A DNA stretch of 64,000 nt from Parasponia andersonii (GCA_002914805.1 JXTB01000042.1:1079455-1143454); one strand, 5' to 3'. Shown: positions 1-11,256, counted from the first letter of the stretch. Translations and numbers: made by a program. The notes: generated by a model not told the origin, from the letters alone.

Positions 1-320
1 ATCTTCGGGCTTGACCTGCAATGTGCTTGTGCCTAATCACGCCGTTTTTGAGCTCGTGCCCCTTTTTGCCCTGATTGCGCCTATTTTTCGTCATGTTATT
101 GGACACTATTTGTGGTATTAAAGATAAAGTTGTCTATAGTGGCAACTATTTTGCATATTTATTGGGCCTCGTACCATCCCTATTCTGGTGTTCATATTGT
201 ACCCATATGTTAGTTATTTGTGCCATGTCGTTACGAAGATGATTATTAATCATATCTTATTGTTGCTGATACTAATCTATTTGGACGTCATTAGCCATGA
301 TCTTAATTTGTGATCACAGT
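1..320. other. AT-rich non-coding DNA, no gene seen
   Basis: No reading frame of interest, no RNA gene and no clear repeat is visible here. It is left flank to the inverted-repeat element that starts at about 321. Confidence 0.5.
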
Positions 321-1082
321 TAGAGATGTCAAATGGGTTGGGTCGTACTTGTTTGGCATGTGAAAGGTAAGTTTATTCATATCTTATATAATACTTGACA
401 CGGCTTATTAAAATATTATTTCATACTCGTACTGGTTTAAGTTTCAAAATTTTAGCCCCAACACTACCCACAGACACATCTCATGTCGTGTTCGTGTTTG
501 TGCTAGGTCCTGATCGTGTTGAATAGGATATTAAATGTGCTAGCGTATCTTTGTATCCATCTTCAGTTAGCTTATTAAATTGTTATGATAATCAATATTT
601 TATGAATTTTTAAAAAATATTTAATTACATAATTATATTTTGATTTAAAATAATAATCAAAATATGTAATATATCCATAATATTTGAAAGAAAATATATT
701 CAATTAAAAATCACTAAGGTAAAATTATTTTTGAAAGAAAGAACAAGAAAAGTATATTTATTAATAAGCAAAAGTAAAAAAGACATACAAAATTTGCAGA
801 TATAAATAATAAAACAGGTAAAAATAAATATTTTTTAACGTATTCAGAGTCATGCTTTTAGTGCTTTTTAGGTCGTGCTGTGATTGTATCAGGCTTGTAC
901 CTAAGATCTTGTCATGCTGTGATAACTTATAGTATCCAAAATCTATAACCCGACACTGTCTAATATCTTGTGCTGTACTTAGTACAGTCCAAAATCACCT
1001 TGTGCCGTGTCGTGCTTGGCACGAATTTTTTCGTATTGTGTCCTTGTGCCAAATGGGCAGCTCAGCCGATTTGACATCTCTA
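321..1082. mobile_element. Non-autonomous hAT-like element with terminal inverted repeats
   Basis: The left end reads TAGAGATGTCAAATGGGTTG. The right end, read on the other strand, gives TAGAGATGTCAAATCGGCTG, a 14-base perfect inverted match that continues imperfectly. TAG(A/G)GATGTCAAA ends are typical of plant hAT elements. The interior has no transposase, but it repeats GC-richer motifs such as GTGTCGTGCTTGGCAC in both orientations, as subterminal repeats do. No clean 8-bp target duplication is visible: ATCACAGT on the left and TAATTACT on the right do not match. I see the TIR directly; the superfamily is inferred. Confidence 0.55.
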
Positions 1083-1489
1083 TAATTACTTGTTTGGATG
1101 TGTTTGGACATTCCATAGAGCAACTATATTCCAATATATGGGTAAAACATTTTTTTATTGTCAATTCAAATTCATTGAAAATTCTATGATGATTTGTCAA
1201 TTCTAAAGCGATTAATCTTATCTACCAATAGGCTCCTAAAATTGATAGTGTTTTGGTATCCAATATGAAAATCTCTCTAGATTTTGTTAATAGCGTTGAT
1301 TCTTAGGGATGCTGTTCCTAGACCTTAGTATCATTTGTTTTAGACTCACAATTTATGTACTCTTTTATGGTCTAGGTTATTTTTTCTTTGCAAGATTTTA
1401 TGAAACAAGTTTTAATGAGGTATTTTTCAGCACTCCCCATATTTGAAGTTATTATTTTATTTTTTGTTTATTATATATTGCGGATACCA
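1083..1489. other. AT-rich non-coding DNA
   Basis: Nothing recognisable. The short open frames around 1388-1720 have no protein-like composition or known motif. Confidence 0.5.
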
Positions 1490-2310
1490 AGAGGTGTTCA
1501 TCATGTGAGAGGAGGTTTCTATAAAGGTTTTTATGGCCGGTTTGGTCGGTCTTCAACTTCAATCTATAAACCAAATTTTGGGTGCAGTTTGGTCAATTCA
1601 CCCGATCATTTACTCTATATTGGTTGACTCAAATCGGTCAGACTATATTTACATTTTTTATTATAGTTTAGACAGTTTTTGCTATTTGAATAATACAAGT
1701 ATAAAACTAATCATAGCCTAAATAATAATACATACAAAGTAATCTTAAAATGGTCTAAATATGAAACCAAAAATAACATATTTAAAGCTTATTTCAAATC
1801 GAAAGTTCTAGTAATTTTAAACTTAAGTTAAAACTAAAATAAAATATAGGAGCAATCTTAAGTCTAGATTAATATCTTAGACGATTATAAGACAACCATA
1901 AACCTTAAGTAAGATAACTTAGTAAATAATAATACTTGCCATAATAACAATAAAGACTTCAAATTTTAACTTTGGCTCAAGTTATAAAATTAACTTTGGC
2001 TCAAGTTATAAAATTAAACTTATAGTACATACACGAATAAAAATATACACATCATAAGTATATATTAAAAATAAAAATTACTAAATAAGCATATATTATA
2101 ATATATATAACTATTTATAAAACTAATTTATCTGATCAGTTTGATTTTAAAGAGAGCATTTTTTTTTCCAATGAGTAAACCAAACTGAACTGTTTGGTTT
2201 GCTATTTTTTCAATTTGTTGCCAACTACAAATATGCTACATCTGCATGGATTGGTCTAAATTAGTATGGTTAACCAATTTATGTGGTTTGTCAGTTATTT
2301 TGAACACTCT
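1490..2310. mobile_element. Possible second hAT-like MITE
   Basis: AGAGGTGTTCA at the left end and TGAACACTCT at the right end form a short imperfect inverted repeat. Just inside them lie GGTTTGGTCGGT-like sequence on the left and GGTTAACCA / GTTTGGTTTGC-like sequence on the right, a composition common in plant hAT-derived MITEs. A direct duplication of TTAACTTTGGCTCAAGTTATAAAA lies near 1968-2010. There is no coding capacity and no target duplication that I can identify, so the borders are tentative. Confidence 0.3.
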
Positions 2311-2623
2311 TAGGTTTCTATATGGGTACTAACTTAGTTAGGATTCTTTAATATTTTCATGATATTTCTCATACATATTTATGATGTTTCTCCTAATCTT
2401 CGATCATTTTTCACTTAAGAAAAAAAGAAAAGAAAAGAAAATAATAAAAAATTTATTGCACGAGAAACTGTATACTTGTGAATAATTGTGTTATAATTAT
2501 TCTCAAAAGTAAAGAAACAGTAGGGAATACATTACAAAAGCAAGCAGGCGGCGATGTTTTGTAAATGTGGTATGCATAATGTATAGTCCAAGAAATCTGA
2601 CTTGGTTTCGTTTGTCTACGGTC

Positions 2624-2630
2624 TATATAT
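2624..2630 (+). promoter_or_regulatory. Possible TATA box of the MATE pseudogene
   Basis: TATATAT lies 71 bases upstream of the ATG at 2701, a plausible position for a plant core promoter with a short 5' UTR. In DNA this AT-rich such a match is weak on its own; its position before a real coding start is what makes it worth recording. Confidence 0.3.
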
Positions 2631-2700
2631 TCCTTATTGTTTCGTTGGAGACCAAAATCTCCAATTCTTATCTCAAACCGAAGGCAAAGGAAAGTAATTA

Positions 2701-3021
2701 ATGGAGAGAGATAACCAAACAACAATCACATCAAATTCCCTAAATTCACCTCTCATTCTTATAGAAACACCCGAAAATAATATAAACGGATTTAACTCTG
2801 AGAAAAATGGTGAAAAGGGTACTAGTATTAGTAGATCAAAAGAGGTTTCAGGAGAAGTAAAAAGACAACTATGGCTTGCTGGGCCTATAGTGGTGGTGAG
2901 TCTAGTGATGTACTTTGTTCAGGTTATATCGGTCATGTTTGTGGGTCATTTGGGCGACTTGACTCTCTCTGGTGCTTCCATGGCTACTTCTTTTGCCTCT
3001 GTTACTGGTTTCAGCTTACTG
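2701..3021 (+). pseudogene. MATE exon 1 (107 codons)
   Basis: The ATG opens a frame with a polar, Asn/Ser-rich N-terminal tail of about 55 residues. The conserved first transmembrane segments follow (WLAGPIVVVSLVMYFVQVIS and the GHLGDLTLSGASMATSFA loop). The exon ends TTCAGCTTACTG before GTAAAAGC, a good phase-0 donor. The frame stays open past the donor to 3084, which is only intron read-through. This exon is undamaged. The ATG is the natural start because the family's long cytosolic N-terminus begins here and no other ATG lies in frame upstream. Confidence 0.85.
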
Positions 3022-3550
3022 GTAAAAGCACTTCTTCTTTCAGTTAAAGACATTTTAATTTCTTTCCTAGCGATAAATGTTTAATTAAAATAATGATTTT
3101 AGTTTCCTTTTAGTGCATGTTGTTGGGTTTAGGAAAGAATAACTGATGTGAAAATGAATGAATATAAAGTTGTTTTGATGAGATAGGGTCAAAATTACAT
3201 TCGCGTTATACATTTGACATGGCATATTAAACAGAAACAAGTGCTCGGCTATATAAAAACTTAAAGCGATCTGAATTTTTGTTATACATTTGTATTCTTC
3301 GACATTAATAGTTGATCTTCCTCCGTCTAGTGTGATCCTATTTTAATAAAATTTATCATGATTTCATATATTTCTGTAACTTCTAAACTTGGTCCAGACC
3401 TTTTACTCAAAAGCGGAACAAAGGACCAAAATCTCCAATAAAAGTTATAACTACCTTTCATCAATGGATAAGTGATAATTAAACTTCAAATTCACTCTCT
3501 TCTCTTGAACACTTGCTCATATTTTTATTTTTACTTTTACTTGTGATATG

Positions 3551-4038
3551 ATTGGAATGGCATCTGCATTAGATACGTTGTGTGGTCAATCATATGGGGC
3601 AAAGCAATATCATATGTTGGGAATACACATGCAAAGCAGCATGCTTGTTCTCTTACTTGTGAGCATTCCCCTTGCCTTCATTTGGGCCAGGATCCTGAGA
3701 TATCAGCGGCTGCTGGACTATACGCTCGAAACATGATCCCAATGTCTCACCAGATTCCTGAAGACTCAGAACATTGTCTTCCCAATGATGCTTTCCTCTG
3801 TTGTCACATCCTTACTGCACTTCTTTGTATGCTGGATTCTGATACTGAAACTCAACCTGGGCTATACGGGAGCTGCTTTGGCCAACTCAATCTCGTCGTG
3901 GATGACTGTCCTGCTGTTAGGATTCTTTATCAAGTACTCGGTATCATGCGAAAGGACTTGGACTGGTTTCTCAAAAGAGGCCTTCTATAATATCCCCACT
4001 TTTCTTGGACTTGCTATTCCCTCTTCTATTATGGCCTG
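3551..4038 (+). pseudogene. MATE exon 2, with two frameshifting deletions
   Basis: The reading starts IGMASALDTLCGQSYGAKQY and continues to IPLAFIW, then loses register and resumes as GQDPEISAAAGLYARNMIP in another frame (near 3684). It then shifts again at about 3740 to RFLKTQNIVFPMMLSS and runs on to SSIMA before GTAATT. At each break the family normally has about 8-10 more residues, so I infer two small deletions; the first sits at TTGGGCCA, which fits repeat-mediated slippage. The base pair before the exon is TG instead of AG, so normal splicing into it would fail. Confidence 0.82.
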
Positions 4039-4162
4039 GTAATTAAACGTCTGCTTCTGTTTGCTTTACTTAGCAGCTAGGAAAAAAAAAGTTCGAATTG
4101 AAAAAAACTAACTTCAAGCACGTCTTATTAATGTTACTTGTAAACTTCCATGATTCTAACAG

Positions 4163-4249
4163 CTTCGAGATTTGTTCATTTGAAATGATGGTTCTCTTAT
4201 CTGGTCTCCTTCCTAACCCGAAATTGGAAACTTCAGTTCTTTCTATTTG
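4163..4249 (+). pseudogene. MATE exon 3 (SFEMMVLLSGLLPNPKLETS segment)
   Basis: Bordered by TTCTAACAG on the left and GTATGTAG on the right, this 87-base exon encodes the strongly conserved MATE stretch around LLSGLLPNPKLETSVLSI. The codon for the following Cys is split across the intron (TG|C), matching the first base of the next exon. No internal damage. Confidence 0.82.
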
Positions 4250-4331
4250 GTATGTAGTTTTAAATATGCATGGTTCTATTGGTGTACTTTCTTTTCCCTT
4301 TAGATTAAATCAATTAATTAGTGCAATATTT

Positions 4332-4362
<31 letters not shown>

Positions 4363-4404
4363 TTATATATTTTAATACTGAAGGAAGATAGACGTCCCCT
4401 GCAG

Positions 4405-4461
4405 CCTTAATACGTCGTCTATTGTTTGGATGATTCCCACCGGAGTCAGTCGTGCTCTAAG
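4405..4461 (+). pseudogene. MATE exon 4 (LNTSSIVWMIPTGVSRAL segment)
   Basis: The exon follows CCCTGCAG and ends at CTAAG before GTTAGCC; 57 bases. It completes the split Cys codon and encodes a version of the family's LNTS..VWMIP.G.SGAAS helix, with a few substitutions (T for F, R for G). The intron before it contains an (AT)n tract at about 4342-4360. Phases agree with exons 3 and 5. Confidence 0.75.
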
Positions 4462-4609
4462 GTTAGCCATGCTCAACCGAACTTCATACTTTTAGTCTGT
4501 AGCACCATCAAGCTAACTTATAACCCATATTTGTATTCTAATGAACTGTTGATTCTAAAAAGAAGTATAATCCAATACCTGAGTTCATCATCTTTGGTAC
4601 GCTATATAG

Positions 4610-4836
4610 CACTAGGGTTTCAAACGAATTAGGAGCTGGGAATTCACGAGCTGCACGTTTAGCAGTGCATGTGGTTTTATTCATGGCCATTTCTGAAGGC
4701 CTTCTTGTGGGATTGTTGATGATACTAGTTCGAAATGTAGGGGGCCGCGCCTATAGCAGCGATGAACGTGTTGTCAGATATGTAGCGGTTATGATGCCAA
4801 TTCTTGCCACATCCAACCTTGTAGATGACCTTCAGG
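4610..4836 (+). pseudogene. MATE exon 5 (SNELGAGNSRAARLAV segment)
   Basis: After CTATATAG the frame reads T-R-V then SNELGAGNSRAARLAV, followed by two hydrophobic helices (VHVVLFMAISEGLLVGLLMI and VVRYVAVMMPILATSNLVDD). It ends at CTTCAGG|GTGTTTG, a possible donor. SNELGAGN is among the best conserved MATE motifs. The segment that normally follows (about a dozen residues around G-T-A-R-G-C-G-W) is not recognisable between here and the Copia-1 border at 5735. Confidence 0.82.
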
Positions 4837-4941
4837 GTGTTTGTTTATTTAGGCTGTTAATTTTCACTGGTCGCTTCTCACCATTATATGGCCGTTCTAT
4901 GTAAAGTTATAAATCGTGTATACACATACATATGGATTCAG

Positions 4942-4977
<36 letters not shown>

Positions 4978-5734
4978 NTGAAGTAGTCATTGAAAGTGCA
5001 GTTTTAACAGTCAAATTTAAAAGTTGCTAAAATTGGCAGAAAATGGGTAGACCAAAACTAGATTTTTGGTAGACCGAAAAGTTCCAAAGAGCTAATTTAA
5101 ATTTTATTTCATGCTTCTTTCAATTCTTTTCAAAATTATGACTTCTTAAATTGATTTTTATGAAATATAGATTCTATAGAAATTCATCAATCAATTTAAA
5201 AATAGTTTATGGTAAATTTTCAAACTTTTATTGAAGATAAATCAATTTAATTATGTTGGTTTGAAAATTTCCATATTTAGAAAAATTGAACCATTAAGAT
5301 CATATTATATGTTACATATATTCAAATATATGAACTAAATATTTAACCTTTGCTAGTTTAAGTCTTGTATTCTTGATCTATGTCTTGAAGTATTTTTCAT
5401 AATCTATCTTAAATATCTTATAATCTTTTTAATTTAAATTGCTATATATTTAAGTTAATTATTAATTTTTAATTATATATTTGTCAACTTCAAAATATGA
5501 GTATAAGATTGACGATATAAAATATGAGTCAACAGACCCATGGTATAAGTTTTATGTTCAAATGTTGACATCTATGCTACTATTTTATGCTTTTTTTTTT
5601 AAGTTGTTTATTGTGGTATACTTTTTAACTAGCTAGCTTTTTGAGATTCTAGTGTTTTACAAAAGTAATTGTTGTAGATTTTAGTCATGGATACAAAACT
5701 AGTATTCATTGTCTATAATGAGAGATGGAATGTA
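4837..5734. other. Intron of the MATE pseudogene / left flank of Copia-1
   Basis: AT-rich intronic sequence with an (AT)n microsatellite at about 4946-4977 next to a single ambiguous base (N at 4978). I cannot find the missing MATE exon segment here. The last bases before the LTR, GGAATGTA, do not duplicate the bases after the element. Confidence 0.6.
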
Positions 5735-6203
5735 TGTTGGAAAGTAAAACAAACTTTATTATTCACTCAAATACATTTACAAGAGAAAATTCTCAACTTT
5801 ACTCTTCAAGCTCACTCACTCACTAGAAGCTATACTTCTTTCTCTCTTCTCTTCACTCTTAGAAACTTTGCTTCTTACTTAATGCTTAGAACTCAAATGA
5901 GAAGGGTATTTATACTACATGAGAAACAGTGAGAACTATACAAATAAATAATTACAAAAATCCTTAAGCCATGCATATTTTCTTCTACACACTTTTAATA
6001 ATAATCTAAGTAATCAAATAAATCACATGCAAAATGCTAATATCTAGCTAACATTAGAAGATTCTAGGTGGAAGGCTTCTTTAATTTGGACTTGGGTTTT
6101 TTCTTTTATGAGTTTTGCATTTGGGTAAAATCCAACTTATTGGGCCTCATGTTGATGGGCTTAAAACACTTCTTATGGGCTTAAACAAGTTTATTTTTCA
6201 ACA
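5735..6203 (-). repeat. Copia-1 3' LTR
   Basis: 469 bases, + strand TGTTGGAAAG...TTTTTCAACA. It is the 3' LTR because the element reads leftwards and a purine tract (AAGGAGGG on the minus strand, 6204-6211) lies directly inside. Compared with its partner at 10807-11256 it carries scattered substitutions and small indels, so insertion is not very recent. Confidence 0.9.
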
Positions 6204-6211
6204 CCCTCCTT
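6204..6211 (-). promoter_or_regulatory. Copia-1 polypurine tract
   Basis: CCCTCCTT on the + strand (AAGGAGGG in element sense) touches the 3' LTR and would prime second-strand synthesis. Confidence 0.7.
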
Positions 6212-6515
6212 AAACTTGTTTTATAATACAAAGTAAGTTTCTTAATCTTGGGAAGTCTTCAGACTTGGGTGGCTTGGTGAAAATATCAACAATCTGATCA
6301 TGTGATCTCACATATTCTAATTGTACTTCTTTGTTTGCAACACATGCTCTTATGCAATGATAGCGAATGTCAATATGCTTGCTTCAGTCATGAAAGACTG
6401 GATTTTTAGCCAAAGCTATTGCAGACTTATTATCGATACAACTCCTTTTGAGGCATGTTTAACTCTTTCAACAACCTCCTTAGCCAGATTGTATTACTAA
6501 CACATGATGTAGCAG

Positions 6516-6950
6516 CTACGTATTCAGCTTTGCATGTTGAAAGGGTGACATCGGTTGTTTCTTAGATATACAGGTGAAGGCGGTTTCTCCCATGAAAAAC
6601 ATAAAATCAGTTGTGCTTTTTCGATCATCAGTATCTCCGGTCCAGTCACTATCACTGTAACCAACGAGTTTGTAATCATTAGAAACTGAATAGAACAAGC
6701 CAAGATTGATCGTACCTTTTAGGTAATGGAGAATTCTCTTTACAGCTTTGAAGTGAGTAGTTGTTAGAGTTTCTATGTAACGACTCACTAGTCTAGTTGC
6801 ATAGGGAATATCGGGCCATGTACATATCAAGTACCGAATGTATCTAACAAGGCTCTTGAAGAGTGTTGGATCCACCTTTTCTGCTTCATCGTCTTTGAAT
6901 AATTTTATTCTGCACTCCACTGGTGTACTTATCGGCTTACAATCATCCAT
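6516..6950 (-). pseudogene. Copia-1 RNase H domain
   Basis: In element sense the frame contains the pre-RNase H stretch (STPVECRIKLFKDDEAEKVD) and then GYSDSDWTGDTDDRKSTTDF, the usual copia RNase H start with its catalytic Asp, and the K-x-AVKRILHYLKGT motif. The C-terminal part shifts frame: the ISKKQ...STCxAEY region has decayed to QPMSPFQHAKLNT. RNase H removes the RNA strand during reverse transcription. It is non-functional here because its frame is broken. Confidence 0.85.
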
Positions 6951-6961
6951 ATTGAATTTTT

Positions 6962-7677
6962 TCAGGATCTCTTTTGTATAGCTTTCTTGGGAGATAAAGA
7001 TGCCCTCTTCCTTTTGCTTAACCCTATATGGAGGTAGTATGCCATAAGTACGATGTCTGTCATTTCAAACTCATGTGTCATTACTCTCTTGAATTCATCA
7101 AACATCCTTGGATTACTTCCAGTGAATATGAGATCATCCACATACAAGCATACGACCAAAATATCTCTATCTTTAGTCTTAACATATAGAGCATGTTCAT
7201 AAGGGCACTTAATGAAACCATTCTCTTGGAATATTTGTCAATTCGGTTATTCCATGCTCTTGGAACTTGCTTTAGACTGTAAAGAGCCTTTGTTAACTTC
7301 AAAACCTTATCTTTATACCCTTTCATCTCATAACCCAATTGTTGTTCAATATAGACCTCTTTTTCAAGAACTCTATTCAGAAATGCGGACTTTATATCCA
7401 TCTGATGAATCTTCCATTTGTTCTGAGCAGCAAGAGAAATAATCAGTCTTATAGTTTTCAATCGTGGAATAGGAGCGAATACCTCGTCAGAGTCAATGCC
7501 GACTCTTTGACTATAGCCTTTCACGACTAGCCTTGCTTTGTATCTTTCTACCTTTCCGTTGGCATTCTTCTTCACCTTGTACACCCATTTTATACCCATA
7601 ACTTTATGACCTTTAGGAAGAGTGGATAGTTCCCAAGTGCCATTCTTCTCTAAAGCTTTGACTTCTTCATCCATCAC
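6962..7677 (-). pseudogene. Copia-1 reverse transcriptase (RVT_2) domain
   Basis: Two overlapping frames. The upstream one (7677-7081) starts at ALEKNGTWELSTLPKGHKVM and runs through KARLVVKGYSQRVGIDSDEVFAPI, HQMDIKSAFLN and LYSLKQVPRAW. The second (7159-6962) has CLYVDDLIFTGSN, the YVDD catalytic box. A frameshift separates them near 7160. Copia RTs normally carry FLNG.L.EEVYM; here it reads FLNRVLEKEVYI. The domain would copy element RNA into DNA but is broken. Confidence 0.88.
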
Positions 7678-7938
7678 ATTCCTCTATTTTTCATCTTGTA
7701 CAGCCTCTTGGAAGTTCACTGGTACACATTCAGCAAATAGGCCAAATAGAATGAGGTTTTCGAGTCTATCGGTCACCTCATATAGATCTTCAAGACTTCT
7801 TGTACGTTCTTCATGCCTCTTAGTTAAGAAAGATGGAGGTGAATCTTCATGAGTGGATGATATTGGTGAGGAAGATGGAGTAATAGCCTCCTGATGGACT
7901 TTTCTTGCTTACTCTACTAGTGTTTCTATATCTTCAAA

Positions 7939-9250
7939 TTATGGAAAGAAATTGTAGTCATTTGTTTGAGAACCAAAGTCCCATTCACTTTCTTCATTGA
8001 ATATTATATCTCGACTAATGATTACTTTTCCATTGTTAGGATTGTATAACTTATATCCCTTAGAGGTGGTGTCGTAGCCGATGAAAATGAACTTCTCACT
8101 TTTATCATCAAGCTTGGTTCTATGTTCTCTGGCATATGCACATGGGCTATGCTTCCAAAGACTCTCAAGTGGGAGATTCCAGGCTTCCTTCCGCTCCATG
8201 CTTCTTATGGTGTCTTTCCCCACACACTTCTTGTTGAAGATCGATTGGACAAGTAAACTGCACATGCAACAGCTTCTGCACAGAACTCTTTGGGTAATCT
8301 CTTACTTTTCAGTATGCTTCGAGCTATGTTGAGGATGGTCCGGTTCTTCCTTTCTACCACGCCATTTTGTTGAGGAGATCTTGGAATAGTTAAAGGTCGT
8401 CGAATTCCATTTGCTTCGCAGAATTCTTAGAACTCTTTTGAAGTGAATTCTCCTCCTCTATCAATTCTCATGGCTTTGATCCGAAGACTGCTTTCCTTCT
8501 CTATAGCAGCCTTGAACTTCTTGAAAGTTTCAAAGACTTTTGATTTTTGCTTCAAGAAATAAACCTAAGTCTTTCTTGAGAAATCATCAATAAAGAGCAA
8601 GAAGTAATTGCTCTTATCGAAAGAACTTGGTTTGATAGGACTACACACATCTGTATGCACGAGCTCTAGTGGCTTCTGGGCTCTTGAATTCGACTCTTTT
8701 GGAAAGCTTTTCTTGAATTGCTTCCCGAATAAGCATCCTTCACAAAGCTGATCAGGATGATTGATGCATGGTAAGCCTCTCACCATTTCTTTCTTGGATA
8801 GTAGCTCTAGTCATCCAAAGTTGAGATGCCCGAATCTCAAATATCATAGCCATGATGAATCTTTGTAACATGCTTTCAGACATTTTAACATATTATTTTG
8901 AATGTTCAATAAGAACATTCTATTTCTTGATATAAGCACCTTGGCAATCGAGTTCATGTTGTTATCTCTTATAGAAAGACTATAATCTTTCAAGTGAATA
9001 TCATAGCCTTTCTCTAAGAGTTGTCCCAAACTCAAGATGTTTGTTTTCATTGTGGGTATAGAATAAACATTTGAAATAAATTGATGCCCTCCATTTTTAA
9101 GCAGATAAGAATTTTACCTTTTCCTTTTACTGCTACTTTTGAATCATCATCGAAAGAAACACTCCCACAGATTGATTCATCACGCTCTATAAACATTGAT
9201 CGACACCCACACATATGATTGCTAGTACCAGTGTCAAGATACTATGTGTT
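7939..9250 (-). pseudogene. Copia-1 protease / integrase region
   Basis: Reading right to left: an aspartic protease active site [12 protein letters not shown] (about 9245-9205); a GAG-pre-integrase zinc region (LGQLLEKGYDIHLKDYSLSI, 9050-8844, then LPCINHPDQLCEGCLFGKQF, 8786 onward, with Cys-x2-Cys); the integrase core start LELVHTDVCSP and [12 protein letters not shown]; and the C-terminal part with FIGYDTTSKGYKLYNP (8265-7939). Stops and shifts interrupt it. The DTG protease triad is kept here, unlike in the sister copy. Confidence 0.82.
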
Positions 9251-9329
9251 GTCTTGTCCTCCGTTATTGTCTTTATATATTAGTAGCATGGTGCTATTTT
9301 CTTTTCAACGTAATTGACTTTCTTTTCAA

Positions 9330-10258
9330 TTCTACTATTGGGTGCTCTACACTCTCTAGCATAATGCCCAAACTTGTGACAATTGAAATATTCAACTTCA
9401 GACTTCTCAGGCCTTGAGTTCATTCATCCTGTACCACGACCTCTTGTAGAGCTTTCTCCTATTTTGAAATTGTTGATATGATAATTATAGTTGTTGGAAT
9501 TCCAACCTCGTCCACGATCTCGACTTATATCACGTCCTTGTCCTCGGGCTTGTCCTCTTTTATGACCACGTTGACTTCTTTCACTACATTGGCTATCTTC
9601 GTTCTCTGTAAGTTGTGTCTTGAGAAGCTACTCCTTTAAATTTAGCTTCTTCTTTTTCTTTTCCTCGTGAGCTTGTAAAGAACCCAAGAGTTATTCTATT
9701 GTCATGGCTCTAAAATCTTTAGTTTCTTCGATGACAGTAATAATATTCTTAAACTTTGAGTCTAATGATCGAAGAATCTTTTTTATGATCGTAACATTTT
9801 CAAGTTTCTCATATTTCGCTTTATTTGATTCGAAATAGCTAAAACTCTTGAAAAGTAGTCAGAAACTAACTTAGTCTCCATCATGTGTAGTAAATCAAAC
9901 TCTCCCCTTAGAGTTTGAAGATGGACCTTGTAACCTTTTCTGCTCCCTCATATGAAATTTGAAGTTTCTCTCATGATTCCTTAGTGGAGTTTGCACTTGA
10001 GATTTTCTCAAACCCGTCGTCATCTTAGGACTGGTAGATGAGGAAGAGAGCTTTTTTGTCTCTCTTTCTTAAATCTTTCAAATTATCCTTCTGTGTTGAG
10101 GATAGTATTGCCTCATCTTTTGACTCTTCGTAGCCTTTCTCTATTACTTCCCAAACATCATGTGCTCCAAGGAGGACCTTCATTTTGATTGTCCAATTAT
10201 CAAAGTTGTTACCTTGAAATGGTGGAACTTGAAGAGATGCTAAACTGTCGGTAGCCAT
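9330..10258 (-). pseudogene. Copia-1 gag
   Basis: Starts with an ATG at 10258 (MATDSLASLQVPPFQGNNFD, then W-x-IKMKVLLGAHDVWEVIEKGY), the N-terminus of the UBN2/copia-type gag shared with Copia-2. After 10025 the reading breaks. A retroviral-type zinc knuckle follows near 9340-9400 (x-F-N-C-HKFGHYARECRAP). Its first Cys reads Tyr, so the CCHC knuckle is incomplete. Gag forms the particle that packages element RNA. Confidence 0.82.
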
Positions 10259-10791
10259 AACTCTTAACAGAGTAAACTTTGGGAAATTTTGACTGCAGAG
10301 ATTGATCTGGAATGTCCAAAAACCTTAAGATTGACTTCTATATAAACTTAGTCAAAATTAACGGTCAAAGTCAACGATCGGTCAACAATCAACGCTGGTC
10401 AATAGTTGGGTCAATGATGCAGTCAACGGCTTCGACGACATAGTCAACGGTGCGATCCAATGGCTCTGATGGCTTGGTCAACGACTCTAATAGCTCGGTC
10501 AATGGCTATGATGGCTTGGTCAAACGGCTCTAAGTCAGCTTAACTCGGTGAGTTGACTCTGTTGTGACAGCAAACTTCCGATAACTCGTTCAAAGTCGTT
10601 CGTACTCTAATTGTGCTGATTTTTGCGATAGCATTTTCTCTCGTCGAGCTCTTCGATTTGATATATAATAGTAGTATATTTGGAACAAATAGATAATACT
10701 CTCAATCTCATGAATTCTTTTCTGATGTAGAAGATTAGTCAAAACTGCAACCACAGAGCATACTTAGAATTTCATGAGAACTCACAACCTC

Positions 10792-10803
10792 GCTCTGATA
10801 TCA
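10792..10803 (-). promoter_or_regulatory. Copia-1 primer-binding site (initiator tRNA-Met type)
   Basis: In element sense TGATATCAGAGC, three bases inside the 5' LTR. It differs at one base from TGGTATCAGAGC, which pairs with the 3' end of initiator tRNA-Met and is intact in Copia-2. Confidence 0.8.
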
Positions 10804-10806
10804 CTT

Positions 10807-11256
10807 TGTTGAAAAGTAAAATAAACTTTATTATTCACTCAAATACTTTTACAAGAGAAAGTTCTCAACTTTATTCTTCAAGCTCACTCACTTACTAGAA
10901 GCTATGCTTCTTTTTCTCTTCTCTTCACTCTTAGAAGCTTTGCTTCTTATTTGATGCTTAGAACTCAAATGAGAAGGTGTATTTATACTACATGAAAAAC
11001 AGTGAGAACCATACAAATAAACAATTACAAAAATCCTTAAGCCACACATATTTTCTTCTACACACTTCTAATAATAATCTAAGTATTCAAATAATTCACA
11101 TGCAAAGAGCTAATATCTAGCTAACACTAAAAGATTCTAGGTGAAAGGCTTTTTTAATTTGGACTTGAGCTTTTTCTTTTATGAGCTTTGCAATTGGGTT
11201 AAATCCAACTTATTGGGCCTCATGTTGATGGGCTTAAAGAAGTTTATTTTTCAACA
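10807..11256 (-). repeat. Copia-1 5' LTR
   Basis: 450 bases, + strand TGTTGAAAAG...TTTTTCAACA. In element sense it lies upstream of the primer site, so it is the promoter-bearing LTR. It is 19 bases shorter than the 3' LTR, mostly through one deletion near its left TG-GGCTTAAA end (the second half of an ATGGGCTTAAAACA-like segment is missing). Confidence 0.88.

Larger units (their letters stand above)
5735..11256 (-). mobile_element. Copia-1: full-length Ty1/copia LTR retrotransposon inside the MATE gene
   Basis: Two LTRs of 469 and 450 bases begin TGTT and end CAACA on the + strand and enclose a minus-strand gag-protease-integrase-RT-RNase H order, which is the copia order. The primer site is at 10792-10803 and the polypurine tract at 6204-6211. 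Reading frames are broken by many stops and shifts, so the copy is dead. A closely related copy lies at 40858-46333. The left flank (ATGTA) and right flank (AAAGA) do not match, so there is no target duplication, which is unusual for an element with both LTRs. A deletion of the left flank together with part of a MATE exon would explain it. Confidence 0.92.

Noticed and set aside
5695-5734. Possible remnant of the missing MATE exon segment just before Copia-1
   Set aside because: A forced alignment (AATGAGAGATGGAATGTATG to the GTARGCGW-coding region) gives only scattered matches and needs insertions; not supportable.
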